IMG/VR virus record: IMGVR_UViG_3300030408_000021
Coordinates: 1-22,461 of that record
Strand: one strand, 5' to 3'
Length of the DNA: 22,461 bases
Source of the DNA: a virus
Part shown: positions 1-7,026 of the stretch, in pieces
Layout of the letters: every line of letters starts with the position of its first letter
How positions within the stretch are numbered: the stretch's first letter is position 1
Notes under the pieces: generated by a model
The model's input: the letters and a program-made list of their open reading frames with translations, nothing else
What the model was told of the DNA's origin: nothing
Databases searched by the model: none
Program-made: the position numbers and the translations under genes

Positions 1-204
1 ATGGACTGGCGCAATCCGGGCGGCGTCGCCAAGACGTTCCATGTGCAGTTCCGTTTCGGCGCTGCGGATGTAGACGAGAACTTGGGACGGTACATGATCG
101 ACGAAGGGCTTGCCAAACGCTCGCCGCTGATCGTGCCTGCACAAGCGCAGGACGAACCCCGGCGCGGGCCCAAACTGCTGACGCCCGAAGTGCTCAGCGC
201 GTAA
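1..204 (+). CDS. Small phage head-region protein, function unknown
   Basis: A 67-residue product that I do not recognise. The window starts on its ATG, so the true gene could begin further upstream and this could be a C-terminal part. The visible sequence has a mixed N-terminal half, with the aromatic stretch FHVQFRFG near residues 14-21, and a basic, proline-containing tail after about residue 50. It ends 12 bases before the next gene in a run of head and neck genes, which suggests a capsid or head-completion accessory role. This is inferred from position only. Confidence 0.55.
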   Translation: MDWRNPGGVAKTFHVQFRFGAADVDENLGRYMIDEGLAKRSPLIVPAQAQDEPRRGPKLLTPEVLSA

Positions 205-216
205 TCGGGACTCACC

Positions 217-588
217 ATGTCGCTCGAAACCTTCCAAGGGAACGTCCACGCCATCACGGACGCCGGGCCGCTGGCGCAGGTGTATGTGCCGCTGACCGGC
301 GCTGGCGCGCCGACGTTTACCGCAGGCCTCTCGCAGATCATTCCCACCGGCGGATATCCGCGTATCGCGGTGACGCTCACCAGCTCGACGTCTGGCACGT
401 TGTCGGTGCAGCGGTACCTCGATGCCGCAGGCACCATCCCGCAGGGCGCGCCGGTCACGGCGTCGCTGACCGCAGCCACCTCGGCCACGCTCAACATCAC
501 CGACATGGCCCCGTGCCAGTCCATGACGATCAGCGTGCCCTCTGGTGCAACGCTGTCCAATGCCGCCGTGCTGTTCCAGTCCCGGTAA
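217..588 (+). CDS. Small beta-rich head-region protein, possible decoration protein
   Basis: A 123-residue protein rich in Thr, Ser, Ala and Gly with alternating hydrophobic positions, as expected for an all-beta fold. It has no signal peptide or membrane segment. It sits between a small head protein and the head-tail connector gene, and its TAA stop is followed directly by the ATG of the connector with no spacer, so the two are probably translated together. Position and composition suit a capsid decoration or head-fibre protein, but no motif proves it. The ATG at 217 follows the previous stop by 12 bases. Confidence 0.6.
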   Translation: MSLETFQGNVHAITDAGPLAQVYVPLTGAGAPTFTAGLSQIIPTGGYPRIAVTLTSSTSGTLSVQRYLDAAGTIPQGAPVTASLTAATSATLNITDMAPCQSMTISVPSGATLSNAAVLFQSR

Positions 589-1515
589 ATGAGCGCATAC
601 CTGCAAGGCTCTGACCTGGACACGTTCGGGGTGCCAAACAACGCCACCGGTGCGCAGATTCAGCAGGCCAGCAGTCAGATCGATGCCTACCTGCAGCGCC
701 GCGAAGGGCTGCTGTGGGCGCCGGACGGCAACGGATCGCCGTGCTACATGCTCGGGATGCCGCCGTCGCTGACGCTCACGCTATCCGCGGCCATCACGCC
801 GGGCAAAAACGTGCAGGCCACGCTATCCGGCCCGGCACTCGGTTTGCAGGCCGGTTCCGTGCTGATCGCCGATGCCGCAACACCGGCCATCACCGAGGCG
901 CTGGTGATCCAAACCATCAACGGCGCGCAGGTGACGTTTCAGGCAGTGCAGTTCGCGCATGCCGCAGGCGCTGTGCTCGGCGCAGGCCAGACGATCACCG
1001 AACAGCGCACGATGCCGCCTGATCGTCCGCTGACCATGCTGGCCAAGACCCCGGTCATGGCTGTGCTGTCTGGCGTCGGACGCTACGGTTACATGCGCCG
1101 AGGCAATGATGCGGTCGGTTCGATCGACACCTACAACCTGCTGGCGGTGATGTCCAAATTCGGCGGCCCGCCAGCGTGGGAGCCGTTCACGCCGCAGGCC
1201 AGCAGCATCGACCCGCAGACCGGGCAGCTATGGATTCCTGCGGGCGTGCTGTTGGCGTACTACACCGAAGTCCGCGTGAGCTATATCGCGGGCTGGACCT
1301 ACGCAGGCCTTCCCTATGAGATCAAGCAGGCCTGCGCGAACATCATCAACAACATCCTGGCCACCGCCGGGATGCCGGGCACGATGCAAAAGGTGGCCGC
1401 AGGCGACACGAGCATGCAGCGATTCAACGCGCAGCCTGGCGTCCTATCCAGCCTGTTGATGGATGACGACACCAAGGCGCTGCTGGCGCCGTACCGTGCG
1501 CGGGTGTTTGCGTGA
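589..1515 (+). CDS. Head-tail connector (gp6-like adaptor) with a beta-domain insertion
   Basis: A 308-residue protein. The N-terminal part (about residues 1-50), with a helical stretch around SSQIDAYLQRREGLLW, and the C-terminal part, with VRVSYIAGWTYAGLPYEIKQ followed by a helix, resemble adaptor proteins of the HK97 gp6/SPP1 gp15 type, which form the ring below the portal. Between them, about residues 55-145, lies a Thr/Ala-rich beta-type segment that ordinary adaptors of 100-200 residues lack, which explains the length. The gene follows its neighbour without a gap and its TGA overlaps the GTG of the next gene, so it is part of a coupled neck operon. The family call rests on the C-terminal motif and gene order. 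Confidence 0.65.
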   Translation: MSAYLQGSDLDTFGVPNNATGAQIQQASSQIDAYLQRREGLLWAPDGNGSPCYMLGMPPSLTLTLSAAITPGKNVQATLSGPALGLQAGSVLIADAATPAITEALVIQTINGAQVTFQAVQFAHAAGAVLGAGQTITEQRTMPPDRPLTMLAKTPVMAVLSGVGRYGYMRRGNDAVGSIDTYNLLAVMSKFGGPPAWEPFTPQASSIDPQTGQLWIPAGVLLAYYTEVRVSYIAGWTYAGLPYEIKQACANIINNILATAGMPGTMQKVAAGDTSMQRFNAQPGVLSSLLMDDDTKALLAPYRARVFA

Positions 1516-1862
1516 GCTTCCTCTACCCCAGAACCGTGACCGTCAAACGGATCATGCCGCCTGCATCTGGCGCATCGGGCGTGGGCGCACAAGACTACAG
1601 CAGCCAAGTCTCAGACGGACTGCAATCGGTCGGCCAATATCCGGCCTCGATCCAACTCGCCAAGGAAGTCGGCAACCAACCGGCCAAGCTGCCGACGGAT
1701 GCAGGCCGAGTGACGTATTGGAAAGTGTTCGTGCGCGCGCCTCTAGGCGCCATTCTTGGGCGCGACATGCTTGTGGATGATCTGGGTTTGGCTTACCAGG
1801 TCACGGCCGCTTACTGGAATTCGCTTGGCTATCAGTGCATGGCCGAGCGCACTGAGGTTTGA
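1512..1862 (+). CDS. Head-closure (stopper)-like neck protein
   Basis: A 116-residue protein starting at GTG, which overlaps the stop of the connector gene (GTGA). It is small, has no membrane segment and has beta-strand character. The stretch MSFLYPRTVTVKRIMPP at its N-terminus and the later GRDMLVDDLGLAYQV resemble the small beta-barrel head-closure proteins that plug the connector after packaging. Its place between connector and terminator-like protein is the normal one for a stopper. The assignment is from order, size and a weak sequence impression. The ATG of the next gene lies two bases after its TGA. Confidence 0.5.
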   Translation: MSFLYPRTVTVKRIMPPASGASGVGAQDYSSQVSDGLQSVGQYPASIQLAKEVGNQPAKLPTDAGRVTYWKVFVRAPLGAILGRDMLVDDLGLAYQVTAAYWNSLGYQCMAERTEV

Positions 1863-1864
1863 CG

Positions 1865-2665
1865 ATGGCTGACCTGACCGACGTGCAATCGGCCCTCGTG
1901 TCGGAGATTGCGCAGGCCTTGTACCCCAACGGCACAGCTCAACCCTCGGTGGTGAATGCCGTCTGCCGCGTCTATCCCGGCTGGCCTGTTTCCGCATCGC
2001 TGGACGCCGACATGGCTGCTGGTGCGGTCAACATCTCCGTGTTCGGCACGCAAATGGCGCGTGCCGTCACACAAATGCCCGCAGTCTGGCAGACGGTCAG
2101 CATCACGGCGACGCAACTGCAGGCCACTATTGCAGGCCTGACGATCACGCTGTCGGGCACGATCACCACGCCGCAGGCCGTCACTGTGCTGCAGGGCACG
2201 CAAGCGTGGAGTTACGGCATCCAGGCGGCGGATTCGCTGGCCAGCATTTGCACAGGATTGGCTGCGCTGATTCCGGGCGCCACGTCCAACGGCGCCACGC
2301 TGACGCTCGCATCGGGTGAGGCACCGGTGGTGCGCTTCGCTCAGCCCGCAACCGTCATGCAAGAGGTCGGGCGTCAAAAACAGATTTTTCAGGTGTCCGT
2401 GTGGGCGCCGAACCCAGCATTGCGCGCTGCCGTGGCGTCGCTAATTGATCCCCAGATCAGGGTCAATTACCGCCTGACGATGCCCGATGGATCGGCGGCA
2501 GAAGTGCGATTCGTGGGCTCCGCTGATGACGACAGCCTTGACAAGCGCGTCACCTTCGTGCGGCACCTCCGATACGAAGTCGAGTTCGCCACCACGCAGA
2601 AGCAGACCACAACGACTGTCACCGCGCCTGTGGTGACCGTCGCTGCGAATACGACAGTCCTGTAA
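1865..2665 (+). CDS. Neck/tail-completion protein, terminator-like
   Basis: A 266-residue protein. The in-frame TTG two codons upstream was rejected because it overlaps the previous stop, while ATG at 1865 sits two bases after it. The N-terminal segment (DVQSALVSEIAQALYPNG) and the C-terminal half (VGRQKQIFQVSVWAPNPALR, then a predicted beta-rich region) resemble tail-terminator type proteins that cap the tail and join it to the head. A Thr/Ala-rich segment at about residues 70-150 looks like an inserted beta domain, parallel to the insertion in the connector two genes upstream. A strong terminator follows the stop, closing the head-neck operon. Function is inferred from order. Confidence 0.5.
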   Translation: MADLTDVQSALVSEIAQALYPNGTAQPSVVNAVCRVYPGWPVSASLDADMAAGAVNISVFGTQMARAVTQMPAVWQTVSITATQLQATIAGLTITLSGTITTPQAVTVLQGTQAWSYGIQAADSLASICTGLAALIPGATSNGATLTLASGEAPVVRFAQPATVMQEVGRQKQIFQVSVWAPNPALRAAVASLIDPQIRVNYRLTMPDGSAAEVRFVGSADDDSLDKRVTFVRHLRYEVEFATTQKQTTTTVTAPVVTVAANTTVL

Positions 2666-2682
2666 CCCAAACCCATTCACGC

Positions 2683-2706
2683 AACCGCCTTCGGGCGGTT
2701 TTTTTT
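2683..2706 (+). terminator. Intrinsic terminator after neck genes
   Basis: A perfect 7-bp stem (AACCGCC / GGCGGTT) closes a TTCG tetraloop, and the stem runs directly into T-rich sequence up to 2706. The cUUCGg loop is known to be very stable. The ribosome-binding site of the sheath gene (GAAAGG, 2712-2717) begins only six bases after the T run. Confidence 0.9.
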
Positions 2707-2725
2707 CGCCCGAAAGGTACGCATC

Positions 2726-4273
2726 ATGCCCGTCTATCAATTTGGCACTGCAACGCCGCAGGCCCCCGGCCTCAATGTGTTCATCGTGCCGCCCCAGAAC
2801 ATTGCGATTCAGGGCGTGCAGACCAACATCCTCGGCTATGTCGGGGTTGCGTCGTGGGGTCCGGTCAACGCGCCGATCCTCATCGGTGACGCGCCCTCAT
2901 CGGATAAAAGCCTCGGCGCTCCCGTGGTGCGCGCGAGCGATCTTGCCTCGGCCATCAAGTATGTGGCGCTGCAAGAGGGTGTGACCGCTGTGGCGGCGGT
3001 GCGTGTGACGGACGGCACCGATGCCGCTGCCACCGCGCAGGTCATGGACTCCGCCACGACTCCCGCTGCTGGACTGACGCTCACCGCGCAATACACCGGC
3101 ACCGTGGGCAACACCATCACCGCCGCCGTCACCGCAGGCACCGCAGCATCAAGCTACAAGCTCACCATCACCCGCGCAGGCTACGCGCCGGAAGTGTTCG
3201 ACAACATCACCGGCACCGGCAATGCGGTCTGGGTGGCGATGGCCAACGCCGTCAACAACGGCCAGAACGGTATCCGCGGCAAATCTGCACTGGTCAACGC
3301 CGTGGCCGATGCCTCGACGGCCGCTCCAAACGTCACGGCGACCTACACCCTCGCCGGTGGACTGGACGGCGCAACGGGCGTCACGGACATCACTCTGGTC
3401 GGCTCCAACGGCGTCAGCCGCACCGGCATGTACGCCCTCACCGCCACGGGCGTGCAGAACTTCGCCCTGCTGGATCACTCGACCTCGACCGAATGGCCGA
3501 CGGTCATGGCCGAGGCGCTGAATCTGGGTGCCTACGCGCACGTTGCCCCGGCTGCCAGCACGAACACGGCAGCGACGCAGACCGCCATGACGACTGCTGG
3601 CGTGGACGGCTACAGCATGAAGGTGTTGGTGGGCGATTGGGTCTACATCTACGACAGCCTCAATGGTGTGCAGCGGATGATTTCCCCCGCCACCGTCTCC
3701 GCAGCCAAGAGCGCGGCGCAAATCCCGGCCCAGGGCAATCTGAACCAGCGCCTGGGCTCTGTAGTGGGCACGCAGCGCAGCGCGACCCAAATCCCGTATT
3801 CGGATGCCGAAATTGCCGCCGTCTACACCGGGCGCATGGACGTGATCGCCAATCCTTCGCCTGGCGGTGCGTATTACTCCTGCCGCACCGGCATCAACTG
3901 TTCGAGCAATGCCATCGAGCGCGACGACACGTTCACCAAGATGAACAACTACCTGGCCTATTCGCTGGCCGGTACCGCGCTGGGCATCGTGGTGGGCAAA
4001 CCTCAGACCACAGCTCTGCGCCTGGAAGCCAAGACCGCTGTCGATGACTTCCTGATGGACACCTACACCAGCGGCTGGATCGGCGACCCGAACAACCCCG
4101 GCGCGAAATACGCCTTCCAAACCATCTGCGACGCCTCGAACAACAGCAACACGCAGGTTGCGCTGGGCTACATGACGCTGAACTCCACGGTCAAGCTGCT
4201 CAACACCGTGCGGTTCTTCAACATCAATTTGCAGGCCAATGGCGCCGTGCAAGTGACCAGCAGCGCCGCGTAA
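2726..4273 (+). CDS. Tail sheath protein
   Basis: A 515-residue contractile tail sheath subunit, which forms the outer tube that shortens on infection. The N-terminus (APGLNVFIVPPQNIAIQGV, then ILGYVGVASWGPVNAP) is the typical sheath start, in which a beta segment precedes the 'G..G.a.wGP...P..i' motif. The middle part (about 100-220) is a Thr/Ala-rich beta domain of the variable surface type. The C-terminal third, with FLMDTYTSGWIGDPNNPGA and VALGYMTLNSTVKLLNTVRF, is the conserved handshake region. ATG 2726 has a good Shine-Dalgarno sequence (GAAAGG, 8 bases upstream). The gene is framed by terminators, as expected for a highly expressed structural gene. It normally pairs with the tube gene, but here a regulator lies between them. 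Confidence 0.93.
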   Translation: MPVYQFGTATPQAPGLNVFIVPPQNIAIQGVQTNILGYVGVASWGPVNAPILIGDAPSSDKSLGAPVVRASDLASAIKYVALQEGVTAVAAVRVTDGTDAAATAQVMDSATTPAAGLTLTAQYTGTVGNTITAAVTAGTAASSYKLTITRAGYAPEVFDNITGTGNAVWVAMANAVNNGQNGIRGKSALVNAVADASTAAPNVTATYTLAGGLDGATGVTDITLVGSNGVSRTGMYALTATGVQNFALLDHSTSTEWPTVMAEALNLGAYAHVAPAASTNTAATQTAMTTAGVDGYSMKVLVGDWVYIYDSLNGVQRMISPATVSAAKSAAQIPAQGNLNQRLGSVVGTQRSATQIPYSDAEIAAVYTGRMDVIANPSPGGAYYSCRTGINCSSNAIERDDTFTKMNNYLAYSLAGTALGIVVGKPQTTALRLEAKTAVDDFLMDTYTSGWIGDPNNPGAKYAFQTICDASNNSNTQVALGYMTLNSTVKLLNTVRFFNINLQANGAVQVTSSAA

Positions 4274-4284
4274 TCCATCGCAAA

Positions 4285-4332
4285 CCCGGCATAGACCGGG
4301 ATTCACCCAAGCCCGCAAACGCGGGCTTTTTT
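4285..4332 (+). terminator. Terminator after the sheath gene, with a second small hairpin
   Basis: The stem GCCCGC (4311-4316) pairs with GCGGGC (4321-4326) around an AAAC loop and is followed by TTTTTTA. Upstream, CCCGG (4285-4289) and CCGGG (4296-4300) can form a separate short hairpin without a T run, which could be a processing site or an inverted-repeat protein site. The Shine-Dalgarno sequence of the next gene (AAGG, 4341-4344) follows within about ten bases of the T run. Confidence 0.85.
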
Positions 4333-4349
4333 ATTTCAGAAAGGCCAAC

Positions 4350-4856
4350 ATGAACCCAATTGGATTTCCTCTCGTGACGACGTTCGACGACGAGGCGCGC
4401 GCATCGACCGAGGTCATCGCCGCAGGCATGGGGCAGCAACACCGGGCTGTGATGCAACTTTTGAGGCGTCACATCGCTGCGCTGGAGCGTTTCGGGAGGG
4501 TGCAATTTGAAGTTGCATCCTTTGCGACCCGCGGCGGCGCGCAGCAGCGCGAGATTGCCCGGCTCAACGAACGTCAAGCAATGCTGCTCATCACCATGAT
4601 GCGCAACACCGACCGCGTTGTGGACTTCAAGGTTTCGCTTGTGGCTGAGTTTGCCAGAACGCGCGAAGCCCTGGCCCAGCGCAATCAGTCGCTGTGGCAG
4701 CAAATGCAAGCGCTGATCGCGCGAGAGGTCGAGTCCAAGGTGCGCGCCTCGTTCGGCTCGCACCTGATGCTGGAACGCAAGCGCGACATCCCCCTTTTTG
4801 ACGAGCAGCGCGAGCGACTGGAGTCGCTGATCCAGCCGCCGCTGTTCCTCAACTGA
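4350..4856 (+). CDS. rha: Rha-type phage regulatory protein
   Basis: A 168-residue protein of the Rha family. Rha of lambdoid phages carries a winged-helix-like DNA-binding domain and has been linked to regulation or to interference with phage growth in some hosts. The diagnostic pattern is visible: QHRAVMQLLRRHIAALERFG at about residues 29-48, then LNERQAMLLITMMRNTDRVV near 73-92, then a helix FKVSLVAEFARTREAL. The C-terminal 60 residues are helical and charged and do not match the Rha core. The gene is unusual here: it separates sheath from tube, has its own Shine-Dalgarno sequence, and is bounded by terminators on both sides, so it looks like an inserted, separately controlled unit. A direct role in tail assembly is not suggested by the sequence. 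Confidence 0.75.
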   Translation: MNPIGFPLVTTFDDEARASTEVIAAGMGQQHRAVMQLLRRHIAALERFGRVQFEVASFATRGGAQQREIARLNERQAMLLITMMRNTDRVVDFKVSLVAEFARTREALAQRNQSLWQQMQALIAREVESKVRASFGSHLMLERKRDIPLFDEQRERLESLIQPPLFLN

Positions 4857-4881
4857 TTCTCTCCTCGGCCTTTCGGAGACC

Positions 4882-4904
4882 GCCCGCCTCGTGCGGGCTT
4901 TTTT
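4882..4904 (+). terminator. Intrinsic terminator before the tube gene
   Basis: GCCCGC (4882-4887) pairs with GCGGGC (4893-4898) around a CTCGT loop, followed by TTTTTT (4899-4904). The tube gene starts at 4921, with GGAG at 4911-4914 as its ribosome-binding site, so the hairpin lies just upstream of the leader. Confidence 0.88.
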
Positions 4905-4920
4905 CTTTTCGGAGCCCACC

Positions 4921-5355
4921 ATGCCCCTGAACGGATTCAACACCGGACGCGATTACTCGCTGTCGCTGACCCTCCCGAACGGGAAGGTGTCCACCATCAA
5001 CCTGATCGAAGCCAGCTTCGAGCCCTCGACCAAGACCGAGATGATCGTGCCGCTCAACGGCGTGCCCACGCATCTGATCTTTCCGCAGGGCTGGAAGGGC
5101 ACGCTGACATTCAACCGCAACAGCGCGCAGATCGACCAGTTCTATGCCGCCTTCGAGGCTGCGTTCTACAGCAATGGCGCGGTCATTCCAGGTGGCTCGA
5201 TCACCGAGACCATTCAGGAGGTTGATGGCAGCGTGTCCACCTTCAAATACACCGGCGTGCAGGTCGTGCCCGGAAAGACCGGCGACTGGAAGGGTGACGA
5301 CAAGGTGACGCAGACCCTCACCGTCGTGGCCAGCCAGAAAGTGCAGGTGAACTGA
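4921..5355 (+). CDS. Tail tube protein
   Basis: A 144-residue tube subunit, which stacks as hexamers inside the sheath. An in-frame GTG at 4891 was rejected because it lies inside the terminator hairpin. ATG 4921 follows GGAG at a normal distance. The sequence is beta-rich and soluble. It opens with MPLNGFNTGRDYSLSLTLPN, and GWKGTLTFNRNSAQIDQFY near the middle is typical of Mu M/DUF2597-like tubes in which G-T-L-x-F-x-R precedes a helix. The end, KGDDKVTQTLTVVASQ, forms the last strands. Its TGA overlaps the ATG of the chaperone gene by one base, the usual tube-chaperone coupling. Confidence 0.85.
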   Translation: MPLNGFNTGRDYSLSLTLPNGKVSTINLIEASFEPSTKTEMIVPLNGVPTHLIFPQGWKGTLTFNRNSAQIDQFYAAFEAAFYSNGAVIPGGSITETIQEVDGSVSTFKYTGVQVVPGKTGDWKGDDKVTQTLTVVASQKVQVN

Positions 5356-5690
5356 TGGCCCGCGTGACCGAGGTGAAAACGACATCGGACATCACGGTGA
5401 CGGATGCGCGCGGGCGCGTCCTGGCGCTCAAAAAGCCCAACGTGCTGGCGCAGTACCAACTGGTGCGCATGCTGGGTGGTGACGCATCGGCCAATCAGAC
5501 CTATCTCGGCATGGTCATGCCGCTGCTGTACCTGCAATCCATTGACGGCGAGGTGGCGGGTTTCTCGAACCAGCGCGAACTTGACGGCATCATTCATCGC
5601 CTGGACGATGAAGGCCTGATGGCGCTGTCCAAAGGTATCGCGGAAAACTTCGGCCAGCAAAACGATGCGGAGGCCGTAAAAAAGCCCTGA
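5355..5690 (+). CDS. Tail assembly chaperone, short form
   Basis: A 111-residue protein directly after the tube gene, in the place of lambda gpG, P2 gpE and Mu gp41. Such chaperones coat the tape measure and recruit tube subunits. The product starts MARVTEVKTTSDITVTDARG and has a helical C-terminal half (QRELDGIIHRLDDEGLMALS). It ends at TGA 5688-5690, four bases after a slippery heptamer. No membrane or catalytic motif is present. The next + strand reading frame continues for 57 codons without its own start, which shows that this gene makes a longer product as well. Assignment rests mainly on position and the frameshift signal. Confidence 0.8.
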   Translation: MARVTEVKTTSDITVTDARGRVLALKKPNVLAQYQLVRMLGGDASANQTYLGMVMPLLYLQSIDGEVAGFSNQRELDGIIHRLDDEGLMALSKGIAENFGQQNDAEAVKKP

Positions 5691-5857
5691 ACCACGGCCC
5701 CTTGCGCGAAGCCCTTTGGCTGGTGCACAACGGCATACCGTGGGACGTGGCCATGGAGATGGATGAGGCGCTTCGCTCGGCCTGCGCGATCACGTTCAGC
5801 GAGTTCAACGGCCACACGTTCAACCAATCGACCATGCGGTTTGAGGAGCAGAAGTGA
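5355..5857 (+). CDS. Tail assembly chaperone, -1 frameshifted long form
   Basis: The zero frame reads GTA AAA AAG CCC TGA at 5676-5690. The heptamer A AAA AAG (5678-5684) is the classic bacterial -1 slippery sequence in the correct register. A slip back by one base at 5684 continues as A-L-N-H-G-P-L-R-E-A-L-W and stays open to TGA 5855-5857, giving about 167 residues. The extension has a coherent, non-random composition, including WLVHNGIPWDVAMEMDEALR, and contains no start codon with a good ribosome-binding site near its beginning. It ends overlapping GTG 5854 of the next gene. This is the G-T arrangement known from lambda and P2-like phages. A downstream stimulatory structure was not worked out. 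Confidence 0.85.
5678..5684 (+). promoter_or_regulatory. Slippery heptamer A AAA AAG for -1 frameshifting
   Basis: Six A residues followed by G lie in the zero-frame register X XXY YYZ, four bases ahead of the chaperone stop codon. It sets the ratio of short to long tail chaperone, which in related phages is essential for tail assembly. Confidence 0.85.
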
Positions 5858-6348
5858 ACCTGACGCAATTCGCTGGGCTGCTGGAGAAAATGGCGGTGCC
5901 TGCTGCGGCTGTCGCCGCGCTGGATACTGCGGCCCGGTCCATCGAGGTCGAGGCCAAGAGCGAGATCGGAACCTATCAGCGCGACAACATGGGGCCGTTT
6001 GCGCCGTGGGAAGAACTCAAGCAGGCGACGCAACGCGAACGCGAGCGCCTTGGCTTCACACCGAACGATCCCTTGTTGCGCACCGGTGATCTTCGGGACT
6101 CCATCAGCCATGAGACGCACGGCCTTGAGGCGGTGGTCGGATCAACCTCTCAGGTGATGGTCTGGCAGGAACTGGGCACCGAGACGATCCCGCCGCGCTC
6201 CGTGCTGGGATTGGCTGCGCAGCGGCGCGAGCGCCAGGTGGTGAAGCTGATCGGCGCTGCGGTGATGAGCGAACTGATGGGTGACAGTATTACGCGGCTG
6301 CACGCAGGGCAGACCGCGTTGCTTTCTACACCCTACGAAAGGCCGTAA
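5854..6348 (+). CDS. Tail completion / virion morphogenesis protein, HK97 gp10 or P2 gpS type
   Basis: A 164-residue protein starting at GTG, which overlaps the stop of the frameshifted chaperone. The pattern SRG-like is absent, but the family features are clear: a helical N-terminus (AALDTAARSIEVEAKSEIG), FAPWEELKQATQRERERLG, then LLRTGDLRDSISHE and VVGSTSQVMVWQELGTETIP followed by PRSVLGLA. The 'LLRTGdLr.Si' and 'G....PPR..lG.A' blocks are shared by gp10/gpG/gpS morphogenesis proteins, which join or complete heads and tails. Its 3' end overlaps the minus-strand membrane gene by 23 bases, so the accessory insertion abuts it without removing its stop. Confidence 0.78.
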   Translation: MNLTQFAGLLEKMAVPAAAVAALDTAARSIEVEAKSEIGTYQRDNMGPFAPWEELKQATQRERERLGFTPNDPLLRTGDLRDSISHETHGLEAVVGSTSQVMVWQELGTETIPPRSVLGLAAQRRERQVVKLIGAAVMSELMGDSITRLHAGQTALLSTPYERP

Positions 6349-6559
6349 AGATTGCCGCAAGCATGAAGGCGAGCGCCACAACCATGAAAGTGGCGGCGAA
6401 CTTGCCCATGGTGCCGTCGGTCCAAAAGCCCCAGACCACGATCCCAAAAAACGCGAATAGCAGAAACACGATAGGGAAAAGGATCAGGGCGCCAGCGATG
6501 GCCGCAAAGGTCAAGATGGGGCCTGGGCGCGATTGACGAGGAAAAGGCCAATTTTTCAT
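6326..6559 (-). CDS. Small two-helix membrane protein (moron cassette)
   Basis: A 77-residue protein on the minus strand with two strongly hydrophobic segments, about residues 15-46 (long, possibly one tilted helix or two) and 54-74, a basic N-terminus (MKNWPFPRQSRPG) and the C-terminus FRRV. It is predicted to be an inner-membrane protein. I do not recognise a family. Its ATG overlaps the TGA of the lipoprotein gene (ATGA), so the two are translationally coupled. It runs against the tail genes and overlaps the end of the morphogenesis gene by 23 bases. It may act with the lipoprotein in the lysogen, for example against incoming phage. This is inference. Confidence 0.7.
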   Translation of the reverse strand: MKNWPFPRQSRPGPILTFAAIAGALILFPIVFLLFAFFGIVVWGFWTDGTMGKFAATFMVVALAFMLAAIFTAFRRV

Positions 6560-7017
6560 TGTTGCTCTCCAAGGTAATTTTGCGCCATTGATTTGATGCA
6601 GTCTTGATATTTAGATTCGCTACCAGACTCAAGGTATTTATTGCAATAAGTTGCATGCTTCATGTAATTGGCGTAATTCTCGGCGCCTTTCTGCATGGCG
6701 TTCTGCATGATGTCGCGGAAAGCAAATGCAAAACTTCCTGGCGGCGCATCCCAAACCATATTATTTCCGTCAAAGACGACATGAACGGGTACTTCTTCCT
6801 GTTGCCCTTTGTATAAAACTGTGACGATGCCCTGGTAGTTGTTTCCGTCGCTGTGCGTCAAAATGACATTTTGAACGGTCATTCCAAGCTTTGAAAGCTG
6901 GTCATCCGAGTTGATCTTTTGTGTAAATGAAGTTTTGACCTGATTTTGCAGGTCTGAAATAGAAGGCGAGCACCCGGCCATTAATGCCACCATTAGGCAC
7001 AGTAGAACGTATTTCAT
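6556..7017 (-). CDS. Lipoprotein (moron cassette)
   Basis: A 153-residue lipoprotein. The reading frame extends upstream to 7107, but ATG 7017 starts a textbook lipoprotein signal, MKYVLLCLMVALMAGC, with the lipid-modified Cys at residue 16. Ser at +2 suggests the outer membrane rather than retention in the inner membrane. GAGGGG upstream serves as ribosome-binding site. The mature part is a small mixed fold: helix (SDLQNQVKTSFTQKI), beta strands (NYQGIVTVLYKGQQEEVPVH), a DAPPGSFAF stretch and a helical tail with two Cys (YCNKYL, YQDCIK), which may pair. The gene is visibly AT-rich (21-22 GC per 60 bases in two lines counted), unlike all tail genes around it, and is oriented against them: signs of a transferred moron expressed in the lysogen. 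Confidence 0.78.
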   Translation of the reverse strand: MKYVLLCLMVALMAGCSPSISDLQNQVKTSFTQKINSDDQLSKLGMTVQNVILTHSDGNNYQGIVTVLYKGQQEEVPVHVVFDGNNMVWDAPPGSFAFAFRDIMQNAMQKGAENYANYMKHATYCNKYLESGSESKYQDCIKSMAQNYLGEQQ

Positions 7018-7026
7018 ATACCCCTC

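Noticed and set aside
3149-4318. A 389-codon minus-strand open frame opposite the sheath gene
   Set aside because: Antisense shadow of a certain structural gene. Its product is a Gly/Arg/His-rich string with no recognisable domain.
4891-4920. GTG start of the tube gene inside the terminator
   Set aside because: The extra residues come from the hairpin and T run. ATG 4921 has a proper GGAG site and the usual tube N-terminus.
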